Source: an uncultured Clostridia bacterium
Lineage (GTDB): Bacteria; Bacillota; Clostridia; TANB77; CAG-508
Reading direction: 5' to 3'
DNA length: 25,948 nucleotides
Assembly: GCA_934167165.1 (NCBI GenBank)
Contig: CAKPKG010000018.1
Location: 1 to 25,948 of the forward strand
The notes below the pieces were generated by a model that saw only the letters and a list, made by a program, of their open reading frames with translations, did no database searches and was not told the origin of the DNA. The position numbers and the translations under genes are program-made. This document shows, piece after piece, positions 1 to 7,358 of the stretch (the stretch's first letter is position 1; the number at the start of each line of letters is the position of its first letter).

Positions 1-58
1 CTGCTACCTTTGTTATGTTTTGTAATTTTGCTTGTCTTGCGATATCGATATCTTCCAT
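1..58 (-). CDS. fhs: Formate--tetrahydrofolate ligase, N-terminal fragment (probable)
   Basis: Only the first 19 codons lie in the window; the gene continues beyond base 1. The ATG at 58 follows a strong GGAGG site with about six bases of spacing. The peptide begins MEDIDIARQAKLQNITKVA, which resembles the N-terminus of formate-THF ligases (typically an acidic D-I-x-I-A-Q-x-A-K-L-x-P-I-T-x-I-A pattern). That enzyme makes 10-formyl-THF from formate, THF and ATP in the cytosol. It is co-oriented and downstream of xseB, a region where folate one-carbon genes are often found in Clostridia. The identification rests on a short stretch and is moderate. Confidence 0.55.
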   Translation of the reverse strand, partial: MEDIDIARQAKLQNITKVA

Positions 59-60
59 CT

Positions 61-203
61 TTTACCTCCTAAATATTTTTTATAAATTTTGAGGTGGGAT
101 GTGGGATGTGTGATTCATAGGGTCAACACTTCGTAAGTCTTTCCCTATTTTTCACACTTCTCACCTCTCACTTCACACTTCGTGTAAATTCCTGTTCCTT
201 TTG
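61..203. repeat. Imperfect inverted repeat of GTGGGATGTG / CACTTCACAC type
   Basis: The gap between xseB and the probable fhs holds a G/T-rich arm (about 91-115) of GTGGGATGTG-like units. Facing it is a C/T-rich arm (about 151-185) with CACACTTCTCACC and CTCACTTCACACTT, so the transcript could fold into a long imperfect hairpin. A short match to the second arm (CTCTCACTTCACACTT) recurs at about 6495-6512 in front of hisS, so this looks like a dispersed intergenic repeat. No function is evident. Confidence 0.4.
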
Positions 204-422
204 TTAAAAATCCTGTTCCTCTATGTTGTTATCACCATCATTTATTAAAACTGTTATTTTCTTTTCTGCTTTTTCTAAATAGTCACTTGCGCTTTTAGAG
301 AGCTTCATTCCTTCTTCGAATTTATTTATAGAATCATCTAAATTCATATCTCCTTTTTCTAATTCTCGTACTATCTTTTCTAATTCTTGCATTGTTTCTT
401 CAAAATTCATTTCTTTATTCAT
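204..422 (-). CDS. xseB: Exodeoxyribonuclease VII small subunit
   Basis: This 72-residue protein matches the usual XseB length (about 60-85). XseB is the small subunit that wraps the long helical arm of XseA in the cytosolic single-strand exonuclease VII complex. The family pattern is clear: FEETMQELEKIVRELEKGDM, then L-D-x-S-I-x-x-F-E-E-G-M, then a coiled-coil C-terminus. Start ATG at 422 has a good AGGAGGT site. It sits two genes downstream of xseA, separated by a small membrane-anchored protein. It has no in-frame CGG and reads through in one frame. Confidence 0.93.
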   Translation of the reverse strand: MNKEMNFEETMQELEKIVRELEKGDMNLDDSINKFEEGMKLSKSASDYLEKAEKKITVLINDGDNNIEEQDF

Positions 423-478
423 TTTTACCTCCTATCATATTTTGTTTGGGATTGCCAACTCCTTACTCCTATATAGAA

Positions 479-958
479 TTATTCTTTCATTAATGTTCCT
501 GTTTTTATATTCACTGTATATACACTTATTTCTCTAGTTGTTTCTCCTTCTCTTACATATATTACACAGTTTCCATTACCATCTATCGATTCAAATGTAA
601 AATATACATTATCATCTTCTCCCCAGTCCTTTTTTACAAGATTTAATGCTTTTTCTTTATCTGTTTCTTCTTTTTCTATTTCTGTTTTTGCAACTTCTTC
701 TTCACTAGTACTAGGAGTAGGCACTTCTGTATTATTTTGACTGTTTTCTTCTTCAGTTTTATTTGTATTATTTGTGTTTTCTACAATCTCATTTTCTTCT
801 ATATTGTTTTCTATTACATTATTTTCTATTGCATTTTCATTTATATTTATTACTTCTTTGTCTTTATTTATTCTTATTAGTTTTATTGTAAGTAAAATTA
901 TTAGTATAACTAAAACTACTGCTATTGCTATTATAATTATTTTTTTCTTATTCTCCAT
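479..958 (-). CDS. Membrane-anchored protein with PepSY-like C-terminal region
   Basis: I do not recognise a named gene. After a short basic start there is one strong membrane helix (IIIIAIAVVLVILIILL, about residues 6-26). A long Asn/Glu/Thr-rich low-complexity linker follows (about 30-95). The last 60 residues form a compact domain with A-L-x-L-V-K-K-D-W-G and Y-T-V-x-I-x-T-G-T, which recalls PepSY-like extracytoplasmic domains. The topology suggests a signal-anchor with the domain outside. I chose ATG 958 over the in-frame GTG at 967 because AGGTG lies the right distance upstream of 958. It sits between xseA and xseB and starts about ten bases after the xseA stop, so is likely co-transcribed. 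Confidence 0.6.
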   Translation of the reverse strand: MENKKKIIIIAIAVVLVILIILLTIKLIRINKDKEVININENAIENNVIENNIEENEIVENTNNTNKTEEENSQNNTEVPTPSTSEEEVAKTEIEKEETDKEKALNLVKKDWGEDDNVYFTFESIDGNGNCVIYVREGETTREISVYTVNIKTGTLMKE

Positions 959-968
959 ATCTTTCACC

Positions 969-2157
969 TCATAGTACTTTTGTTTTTATTTCTCCATCTG
1001 TAAATCTTATACCTAACATATCATTTGTTTTTAATTCTTTAACACTTTTAATTGTTTTACCATCTTTTTGAGCTATGGAATACCCTCTTGTTAGTGTTTT
1101 TAATGGACTTAATGCGTCTAATTTAGAAATCAATTCTATTGATTTTGTTTTTGCGTCTTTTACTTTATTTGTTATTAAGTTTTCTAGATTTTTAATTATT
1201 ATGTCTAAATTAATGTATTGCTCTTTTATTTTTGCCGTTGGGTCTGTAAACACTTTTGATGACATACATTTTTGATATCTTAATTTCATGAATTCTATTT
1301 TCTTTTTCAAAGATGTTTTGTATCTTTGATTATATGTTTCTAATTTTCTCTTTATTTCTTCTATATCAGGAACTGCAAGTTCGGCTGCAGCAGAAGGAGT
1401 TGGTGCTCTTAAATCTGCTACAAAATCTGCTATTGTAAAATCTGTTTCATGACCTACTGCAGAGATTATTGGTATTTTTGAATTATATATTGCCCTTGCT
1501 GTTATCTCTTCATTAAATGGCCACAAGTCTTCTATTGAGCCTCCGCCTCTTGCCAAAATTAAAACATCTGCCAGTTTCTTTTCATTCATTATTCTAATTG
1601 CATCTGCAATTTCCAGTTCAGCGCCTTTGCCTTGCACTGGTATTGGAAATAATCTGATGTGAACATTTGGATTTCTCCTCGTAGATACGTTTATAATATC
1701 TTTTATAACTGAACCTGTTTTCGATGTTAACACTCCTATTGTTTTTGGCATAAACGGTATTTTTTGCTTATGGCTATTATCAAAGAATCCTTCTTTTTCT
1801 AATTTGTTTTTTAGTTCTTCATACTCTTTATATAAGTCACCAATTCCGTCTTCCTTCATTGCTTTTACATATATTTGATAAATTCCGATCCCTTTCAAAT
1901 ACTGAAACTGTTCCTAAAACTAGTACTTTCATTCCATCTTTTGGGGTAAAATTTAAAGTAGCAGTAGAACTTTTAAACATTATGCATTTTATTAAAGAGC
2001 CTTCGTCCTTTAATGTAAAATACATGTGCCCTGTATAGTGGTGTTTAAAATTTGATATTTCACCCCTAACATAGACATTGTTTAAGTATTCATCTTCTGC
2101 TACTTTTTCTTTTATATATTTATTTAAGTAAGATACAGTAATTGGTTCTATTTTCAA
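969..2157 (-). CDS. xseA: Exodeoxyribonuclease VII large subunit, one +1 recoding site at CGG
   Basis: XseA is the catalytic subunit of exonuclease VII, which degrades single-stranded DNA in mismatch and other repair. The N-terminal OB-fold (about residues 1-100) and the catalytic core are clear: ARGGGSIEDLWPFNEE, AVGHETDFTIADFVADLRAP and TPSAAAELAVP, followed by the coiled-coil region and C-terminal RGYSIAQ. The conventional frame breaks after Asp90 at CGG (1885-1887). Skipping the C gives ERD-G-IYQIYVKAMKEDG, the expected continuation; without the skip translation ends 16 codons later. The corrected length is 1188 coding bases, 395 residues, slightly short for the family. The start is TTG at 2157 behind AAGGAG, a few bases after the nusB stop. 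The downstream half has no good start of its own. Confidence 0.92.
1885..1887 (-). other. Recoding site 1: CGG in xseA
   Basis: In-frame CGG following GAT (Asp90); the next base is A. Skipping C at 1887 gives GGA (Gly91) and restores XseA. The upstream bases AAAGGG are only weakly ribosome-binding-site-like. Confidence 0.9.
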
Positions 2158-2158
2158 T

Positions 2159-2560
2159 TTATTTCTCCTTAACTATACTTGCTAAAATTCCATTAATAAA
2201 AACTGGTGATGTTTCTTCTCCGTATTTTTTTGCAAGTTCTACAGCCTCGTTAATTGCAACTTTAAATGGAATATCTTTATATTTTATTTCATAGATTGCA
2301 AGTTTTAATAATGCTAAATTAACTTTTGTTATTCTTTCCAAATTCCAATCTTTTTTCAAATTATTACTTATTAATTCAAGTATTTCTTGCGAGTTTGTGC
2401 TTGTCCCTTTTACTACGTCTTTTATGTAGCTTTTTGCTTCTTCTGAAGTTATGTTATTGTTTTCAAAAAACAATTCCATATCTTCATCACTTATTTCTTT
2501 TTGTATTTCTATTTGGTATAGTAGTTTAAATGCTAATTCTCTTATTTGTGATCTGTTCAT
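2159..2560 (-). CDS. nusB: Transcription antitermination factor NusB
   Basis: NusB (133 residues here, a normal size) is an all-helical RNA-binding protein. It pairs with NusE/S10 on boxA in antitermination of rRNA operons. Recognisable features are RSQIRELAFKLLYQIEI at the N-terminus, DWNLERITKVNLALLKLAIYEI in the middle, and the C-terminal VAINEAVELAKKYGEETSPV with FINGIL. I place the start at ATG 2560 because TGGAGGAATTT lies directly before it; the longer frame from 2572 would run through that site. It lies between the DUF2273 gene and xseA, almost abutting xseA. No in-frame CGG. Confidence 0.92.
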   Translation of the reverse strand: MNRSQIRELAFKLLYQIEIQKEISDEDMELFFENNNITSEEAKSYIKDVVKGTSTNSQEILELISNNLKKDWNLERITKVNLALLKLAIYEIKYKDIPFKVAINEAVELAKKYGEETSPVFINGILASIVKEK

Positions 2561-2580
2561 AAATTCCTCCATAAAGCTTA

Positions 2581-2784
2581 TTATAGCTTATCTATATATG
2601 TTTTTAATTTTTCTTTTACAAATTCTTTGTTGTGTTGAACATAGTTTCCTAATAAAATTCCTGCAACAACAACTAAAATAACTATTAGTGCTTTATGAAG
2701 TTTTAATATTAGTGCAATTATAGCTACTATTCCTCCAATTATTGCTCCTCTATATTTAATTAGAAATTGTTTAACTTTTTCCAT
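2581..2784 (-). CDS. DUF2273 family small membrane protein
   Basis: This 67-residue protein has a basic N-terminus, two closely spaced hydrophobic segments (GAIIGGIVAIIALIL and ALIVILVVVAGILLGNYV), and a charged tail. That is the shape of DUF2273 proteins, which are encoded next to amaP and asp23 in Firmicutes. It lies 13 bases after amaP and just before nusB, in the same operon. It probably works with AmaP in anchoring Asp23-family proteins at the membrane, an inference from neighbourhood. Confidence 0.8.
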   Translation of the reverse strand: MEKVKQFLIKYRGAIIGGIVAIIALILKLHKALIVILVVVAGILLGNYVQHNKEFVKEKLKTYIDKL

Positions 2785-2797
2785 AACTCAACATCCC

Positions 2798-3355
2798 TTA
2801 TTCTTTAATTTGTGGCTCTTTTTTTACACTTATATTCTTTACTCTTATGTTTACTTCTGTAACGTCTAAATCTAAAGATTTTTTTATTGCCTCTTTTACA
2901 TTGCTTTGTAACTTAGCAGATAAATCCTTAATTACAGCATCTGGGTGTACAGACAATGTAATATATATTTTTATATGACTTTCTTCATCTACTTCTACTT
3001 TTGTCATAATTGTTTCTGCACTATCAAAAGATCTTATAACTGTATTCGTTAAACTTTCAATTGTATCTCTTGATACTAGCAATTTACCATTATCATTTTC
3101 TAATAAAATTCCATCTTTTCCTTGGCTTTCACTAGCATAAGAATTAAAGAAAATTGATTTTACTGATAAAAGTATAAGTACTATAGCTAGTCCTAAAGTA
3201 ATATTGCTAGCAACAGTATTTTCTAGCAAAAAACTAATTCCATCTGTTGCTAGGTCAATGTTAATCCATCCAAATTGTAAAAAGCATCCTAATATTGATA
3301 ATACTAAAATTATTATTGAAAATAATATTAAATTAAATCTATCTAATCCTTTCAT
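2798..3355 (-). CDS. amaP: Alkaline shock response membrane anchor protein AmaP
   Basis: 185 residues with two N-terminal membrane helices (about 8-30 and 48-66). They are followed by a cytoplasmic Asp23-like domain with the pattern V-x-V-D-E-E-S-H-I-x-I-x-I-T-L-S-V-H-P. This matches AmaP, which tethers Asp23 to the membrane in Staphylococcus and related Firmicutes. It starts at ATG 3355, directly after asp23 (two-base gap), and is followed by DUF2273; the three form the usual envelope-stress cluster. No in-frame CGG. Confidence 0.82.
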   Translation of the reverse strand: MKGLDRFNLILFSIIILVLSILGCFLQFGWINIDLATDGISFLLENTVASNITLGLAIVLILLSVKSIFFNSYASESQGKDGILLENDNGKLLVSRDTIESLTNTVIRSFDSAETIMTKVEVDEESHIKIYITLSVHPDAVIKDLSAKLQSNVKEAIKKSLDLDVTEVNIRVKNISVKKEPQIKE

Positions 3356-3357
3356 TT

Positions 3358-3795
3358 CTAATTCTCCTCTTCTTGGCTTTCTTCTTTTTCTACCTTTTTC
3401 TCTTCTGGTATGTTAACTCCTTGAACATGTACATTAACACTTGTTACATTTAATCCTGTCATTGTTTCTACTGCTTTTTTTACTCTGTTTTGTATTTCAA
3501 ATGCAACATCTGGAATTCTTGCACCATATTCTACAATTATATTAACATCTATTTTTACTTCTTTTTCTCCTACGTCAACTTTTATACCTTTTGATAAGTT
3601 TTTCTTTCCACTAAAAACTTCTGAAATACCTCCAGCAAATCCTCCAGCCATTCCAGCTACTCCTGAAATTTCTGAAACTGCCTTTCCCGCAATTATTGAA
3701 ACTACATCATCAGCAATTTTTATTTGTTCATTGTTTGCTTCTGAAATTTCTACTATTTCGTTTTTTTCTATTGTATCTTTATTTTCTTCTTCCAT
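3358..3795 (-). CDS. Asp23/Gls24 family envelope stress protein
   Basis: 145 residues with the Asp23/Gls24 (YloU-like) core: IADDVVSIIAGKAVSEISGV, a Gly-rich stretch (AGMAGGFAGGI), G-I-K-V-D-V-G-E-K-E-V, then VNIIVEYGARIPDVAFEIQN and VKKAVETMTGLNVTSVNVHV. The acidic Glu-rich ends are typical. Such proteins form membrane-associated assemblies through AmaP and respond to envelope stress. The start at 3795 has an ideal AGGAGG. It is the first gene of a unit running asp23-amaP-DUF2273-nusB-xseA-(small membrane protein)-xseB. Confidence 0.88.
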   Translation of the reverse strand: MEEENKDTIEKNEIVEISEANNEQIKIADDVVSIIAGKAVSEISGVAGMAGGFAGGISEVFSGKKNLSKGIKVDVGEKEVKIDVNIIVEYGARIPDVAFEIQNRVKKAVETMTGLNVTSVNVHVQGVNIPEEKKVEKEESQEEEN

Positions 3796-3924
3796 TTTAA
3801 TACCTCCTAAAACAATAATGTTTTAATATAATTCTATACTAGTATATCAATTAAAATATTATTTTACAACAGTTTTTTAGTAAAATTAATATTTATTCTA
3901 CAAAAAAATACATAGTTAATTTTC

Positions 3925-5075
3925 TTATTTGCAAACTTCTGCAAGCACATTAGATAAACATTGCATACTTAATATGCATTGCTCCATTGTATTTCCTGTT
4001 GCTCCTACTTCTATTATGCTAGATCCATTTGTTAAATGTTGATTATATCTTGAATTTCTAATTATGATCGGTCTAAATAAACCGTGGATACATTTCATTT
4101 GCCTTTTCTTGAATTTTTACGGCCATTTTCAAATTTTGTACCCAGTTAGGATGCTCTAATCCTCCTCCATTTGTTCCAATTACAAACATAATCTGTGCAA
4201 CATAATTATCGTTAATTTTAATTGTTGGCGCATATTCGTTACTACTTCCTACTGCATCTCTATGAAGGTCAAAAACTAATTGTGTATTTTTTCCTTGTAA
4301 TAACTCTTGTAATGTATTTAATGACCTAGCATATGAACCAGAATATGCAGGATAATCATGATATGTTGTATTGTGCGTTACACTAAATCCTTTTTCTTGC
4401 AAGTAATTAGTAAGTTCAGTTCCAACTCTTGCAACACTATAATTTAAATCTGTTGTTCTATAATTTCCTGTTGCCTCGTACTCATAACCGTGTACTTGGT
4501 GTATAACTTTCACATGTATGTGTGTGGTATATTAATATGTCTTTTTTATTTGTAATTTCAACATCTGGAACCAACATGTTTTCTGTAATATCATAATCAC
4601 TTTGGTTATTAATTTGAACATTGCCATATGATGATGTTACCTTTGGTGTTATATTATTTTCTTGAACAGCCTCTGTTATTGCGTTTTTTGGAAGTTTTGC
4701 TACTTTATTTACAAGTTCTTCTGCATCATCAGTTGTAAGATCATCTTTATTTATTACTAAATCTGTATTTTCTAAAATTGCTTTATCTAAAATACTTGCC
4801 CCCATTGCAAGTATTTTATTGTTTGTAAAAAAACTTTCTTCTTTTTTCTCTTTTCCATATTCCATTAATGGAATTGAAATACTTAAACATTTTGTAAATG
4901 AATACTCATTTATTTGTCTTTTTATTTCATTGCTATTTTCTTTTATATTATCTTCTTGTTTTTTTAAGTCAATTGTTTTTAAAATCTTTACCATAAAAAA
5001 AGTTATAGAAACTATAACCAAAAATTTAAGAATATACCTAAATAGGTCTTTTGCATTTATTACTGCTATGTTCAT
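3925..5075 (-). CDS. spoIIP: Stage II sporulation protein P, two +1 recoding sites at CGG
   Basis: SpoIIP is the amidase/endopeptidase of the DMP engulfment complex (SpoIID-SpoIIM-SpoIIP) that thins septal peptidoglycan in sporulation. One membrane helix lies near the N-terminus (about residues 12-30). The amidase domain shows ILIYHTHTCESYTP (about 182-195), TGNYRTTDLNYSVARVG and FDLHRDA (about 268-274). The C-terminus is NGSSIIEVGATGNTMEQC. Two breaks occur, each at CGG: after Thr195 (4488-4490) and after residue 330 (4082-4084). Skipping C gives ST-G-YEYEATGNYR and EMYP-G-LFRPIIIRNS. The corrected frame is 382 codons ending at TAA 3925. Without the shifts translation would stop two codons after site 1. 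It lies between hisS and asp23. Confidence 0.92.
4082..4084 (-). other. Recoding site 3: second CGG in spoIIP
   Basis: In-frame CGG after CCA (Pro330), followed by T. Skipping C at 4084 gives GGT (Gly331), and the reading continues LFRPIIIRNSRYNQ to the natural SpoIIP C-terminus. In the zero frame a TAG follows two codons later. Confidence 0.9.
4488..4490 (-). other. Recoding site 2: first CGG in spoIIP
   Basis: In-frame CGG after ACA (Thr195), followed by T. Skipping C at 4490 gives GGT (Gly196) and joins HTHTCESYTPST to GYEYEATGNYRTTD, as in the family. In the zero frame a TGA follows after one more codon. Confidence 0.9.
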
Positions 5076-5138
5076 TTACATATTTCTCCTTTGAATTTAA
5101 CCTATTTAAATATATTCTTTTAATTTTGTTTTATTATA

Positions 5139-6449
5139 CTATTTTAGTTTTTCTATTATTTTTTCTATCTCCATTTGTTCTTGTGTTCCATTTGTCATGT
5201 CTTTTATTGTGTATTTGCCTGTTTTTATTTCATCTTCTCCTATTACTAATACATATGGAATATTTAATTTATCTGCATATTTGAATTTTGCTTTTATTTT
5301 TTTGTAATCAAAATAAATTTCTGTATTTATTCCTGCTTTTCTCAATTCGTTTGCTATTTCTATTGATTTGCTTGAATCTTCTATCATAGAAATTACTAAA
5401 ATATCTGATATTGATTTTTTGTCTGTTTTTATTAATTGCATGTCATTTAATATAAAGAATAATCTTGTAAGTCCTATTGACATTCCTACTCCTGGTAAAT
5501 TTTTGTCTGTGTAGTATCCTGCTAAATCGTTGTATCTTCCTCCTGAACAAATACTTCCTATTGATTTATATTGATTTAAAAATGTTTCATATACTGTTCC
5601 TGTGTAGTAATCTAGTCCTCTTGCAATGCTTAAATCAATTTCAAAACAGTTGTCTGGAATTCCAAATGCTCTCATGTATTTTACTACTTCTTTTAATTCA
5701 TTTAATCCTGTTTTATATGTTTCATTTTTTATTCCAAGCTCTTCTAATTTTGATAGTTTTTCATCTGTTGTACCTTTTATTTCTATAAAATTAATTATTT
5801 TATTTATGCTCTCTTCTGGTATATTATAATCATCTTTAAATATTGAAATTACTAATTCTTTTCCGATTTTTTCTATTTTATCTATTGTTCTTAAAATGTC
5901 TGCTGATTTTTCTTGTACATTCGCATCTTCAAATAGTCCATTTAATATTTTTCTATTATTGATATGTATAGATAAATCATCTAATCCCAAACTTTTAAAT
6001 GTTTCGTACATAATCGCTGGTATTTCTGCATCATTTATTATATTTAATTCTCCATCACCTATTACATCTATATCACATTGATAAAATTCACGGAATCTAC
6101 CACGTTGAGCACGTTCTCCTCTATATACTTTTCCTATTTGATATCTTCTAAATGGAAATGTAATTTGGTTATAATATTCTGCAACATATTTGGCTAGTGG
6201 CACTGTTAAATCAAATCTTAATGTTAAATTGTTATCACCTTTGCTAAAAGAATATAGTTGTTTTTCTGTTTCTCCACCTGCTTTTGCAAGTAGAACATCA
6301 GAGCTTTCTATTACTGGTGTATCTATTGGTAAAAAGCCAAATTTTTCATAAGTGCTTCTTATTTTATCTTGCATTTGATTAAATAATATTTGTTCGTTTG
6401 GAAGTAATTCCATAAAACCTGATAATGTTTTTGGTTGTACTTTATTCAT
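5139..6449 (-). CDS. hisS: Histidine--tRNA ligase
   Basis: 436 residues, close to the usual bacterial HisRS length. It charges tRNA-His in the cytosol. Class II motifs are present: LTVPLAKYVAEYYN (motif 1 region), YRGERAQRGRFREFYQCDID (motif 2), the histidine-binding ARGLDYYTGTVYE and the C-terminal GVGMSIGLTRLF (motif 3), then an anticodon-binding domain. Arg codons CGT are used (for example in the motif 2 stretch), so CGN is not wholly avoided; CGG is absent in frame. ATG 6449 has an upstream GGAGG. It is downstream of the MBL hydrolase gene and upstream of spoIIP, probably one unit. Confidence 0.97.
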   Translation of the reverse strand: MNKVQPKTLSGFMELLPNEQILFNQMQDKIRSTYEKFGFLPIDTPVIESSDVLLAKAGGETEKQLYSFSKGDNNLTLRFDLTVPLAKYVAEYYNQITFPFRRYQIGKVYRGERAQRGRFREFYQCDIDVIGDGELNIINDAEIPAIMYETFKSLGLDDLSIHINNRKILNGLFEDANVQEKSADILRTIDKIEKIGKELVISIFKDDYNIPEESINKIINFIEIKGTTDEKLSKLEELGIKNETYKTGLNELKEVVKYMRAFGIPDNCFEIDLSIARGLDYYTGTVYETFLNQYKSIGSICSGGRYNDLAGYYTDKNLPGVGMSIGLTRLFFILNDMQLIKTDKKSISDILVISMIEDSSKSIEIANELRKAGINTEIYFDYKKIKAKFKYADKLNIPYVLVIGEDEIKTGKYTIKDMTNGTQEQMEIEKIIEKLK

Positions 6450-6520
6450 AATATATGTCCTCCTTGTTTATTTTTTAAGTAGGATATGAGAACGAGCTCT
6501 CACTTCACACTTTTTCATAT

Positions 6521-7171
6521 TTAATAAGTTTTTGGTTTCAATTCTAAATAAATTGGTTCTTCTTCTTTTATCATTGTAGATTTTCCATGTCCTGGATACA
6601 CGATTGTATCTTCTGGAAGCACCATTAACTTTTCTGTTATAGATTTTATTATATCTTCAAAACTGCTTGTTGGCAAATCTGTTCTTCCCCAAGACCCTCT
6701 AAATAATGTATCTCCTGAAAATAGTAACTTTTCTTCTTCTGAATATATTGAAATACCACCTTTTGTATGTCCTGGTGTATGCAATATTTTAAATTCTAGG
6801 TTTCCTACATGAATTAAATCTCCATCATCTAATCTAGCATCTGCCTGAACTATAACTCTTCCTAGCCCTACATATTCTGCTAAATTTACATTTGGATCTC
6901 TTAATCCCTCTTCATCTAATCTATGAATTAAAATTTTCCCACCAACTCTTTGTTTTAGTTCATTTACACCTGCTATATGGTCTCCATGGCAATGAGTAAG
7001 GAGTATATATTTTACTTTTGCATGGATTGTATTTAACATTTCTACTATTTTGTCTACATCTCCACCTGGATCAATTACCATTGTTTCTTTTGTTTCTTCA
7101 TCTTGAACAATATAGCAATTAGTTCCACCTACTGCTGGTATGTCAATCTTAATCCTTTTTAAAATCATCAT
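6521..7171 (-). CDS. MBL-fold metallo-hydrolase (YqgX / glyoxalase II-like)
   Basis: 216 residues with the metallo-beta-lactamase metal ligands LLTHCHGDHIAG (HxHxDH), LHTPGHTKGGISIY (third His), LFSGDTLFRGSWGR (Asp bridge) and VYPGHGKST (last His). The length and the FRGSWGRTDLP stretch fit small hydroxyacylglutathione-hydrolase-like proteins such as Bacillus YqgX. The substrate cannot be told from sequence; thioester hydrolysis is a family inference. The start has AAAGGAAG upstream; two adjacent ATGs (7171 and 7168) are possible. Paired with hisS, a common neighbourhood in Clostridia after relA. Confidence 0.88.
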   Translation of the reverse strand: MMILKRIKIDIPAVGGTNCYIVQDEETKETMVIDPGGDVDKIVEMLNTIHAKVKYILLTHCHGDHIAGVNELKQRVGGKILIHRLDEEGLRDPNVNLAEYVGLGRVIVQADARLDDGDLIHVGNLEFKILHTPGHTKGGISIYSEEEKLLFSGDTLFRGSWGRTDLPTSSFEDIIKSITEKLMVLPEDTIVYPGHGKSTMIKEEEPIYLELKPKTY

Positions 7172-7204
7172 TATTTTTCATCTTCCTTTATTTTCTTTAG
7201 TTAT

Positions 7205-7358
7205 TCTTCTCTATAAATTTGTATTGTAAGTATAATTTAAATCAAAAGCGAGTAGTACTAGGAAAACAAATAAAAATTTTTGAAATAGTACATAAGTACA
7301 TTGAAAAAATTTTTATGCAGTTTGACAACGTAATACGATGCTTTTCATTTAAATTTTG
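7205..7358. repeat. Imperfect palindromic intergenic element (MITE-like)
   Basis: The relA-MBL gap is almost filled by a nested palindrome. The outer arms are related inverted copies: about 7234-7267 (AAATCAAAAGCGAGTAGTAC...) and about 7319-7352 (...GTAATACGATGCTTTTCATT). The centre contains AATTTTTGAAATAGTAC, ATAA and GTACATTGAAAAAATTTTT as a second inverted repeat. No ORF is present. The shape suits a MITE-like unit or a structured RNA/processing element between relA and the MBL gene. Confidence 0.5.
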
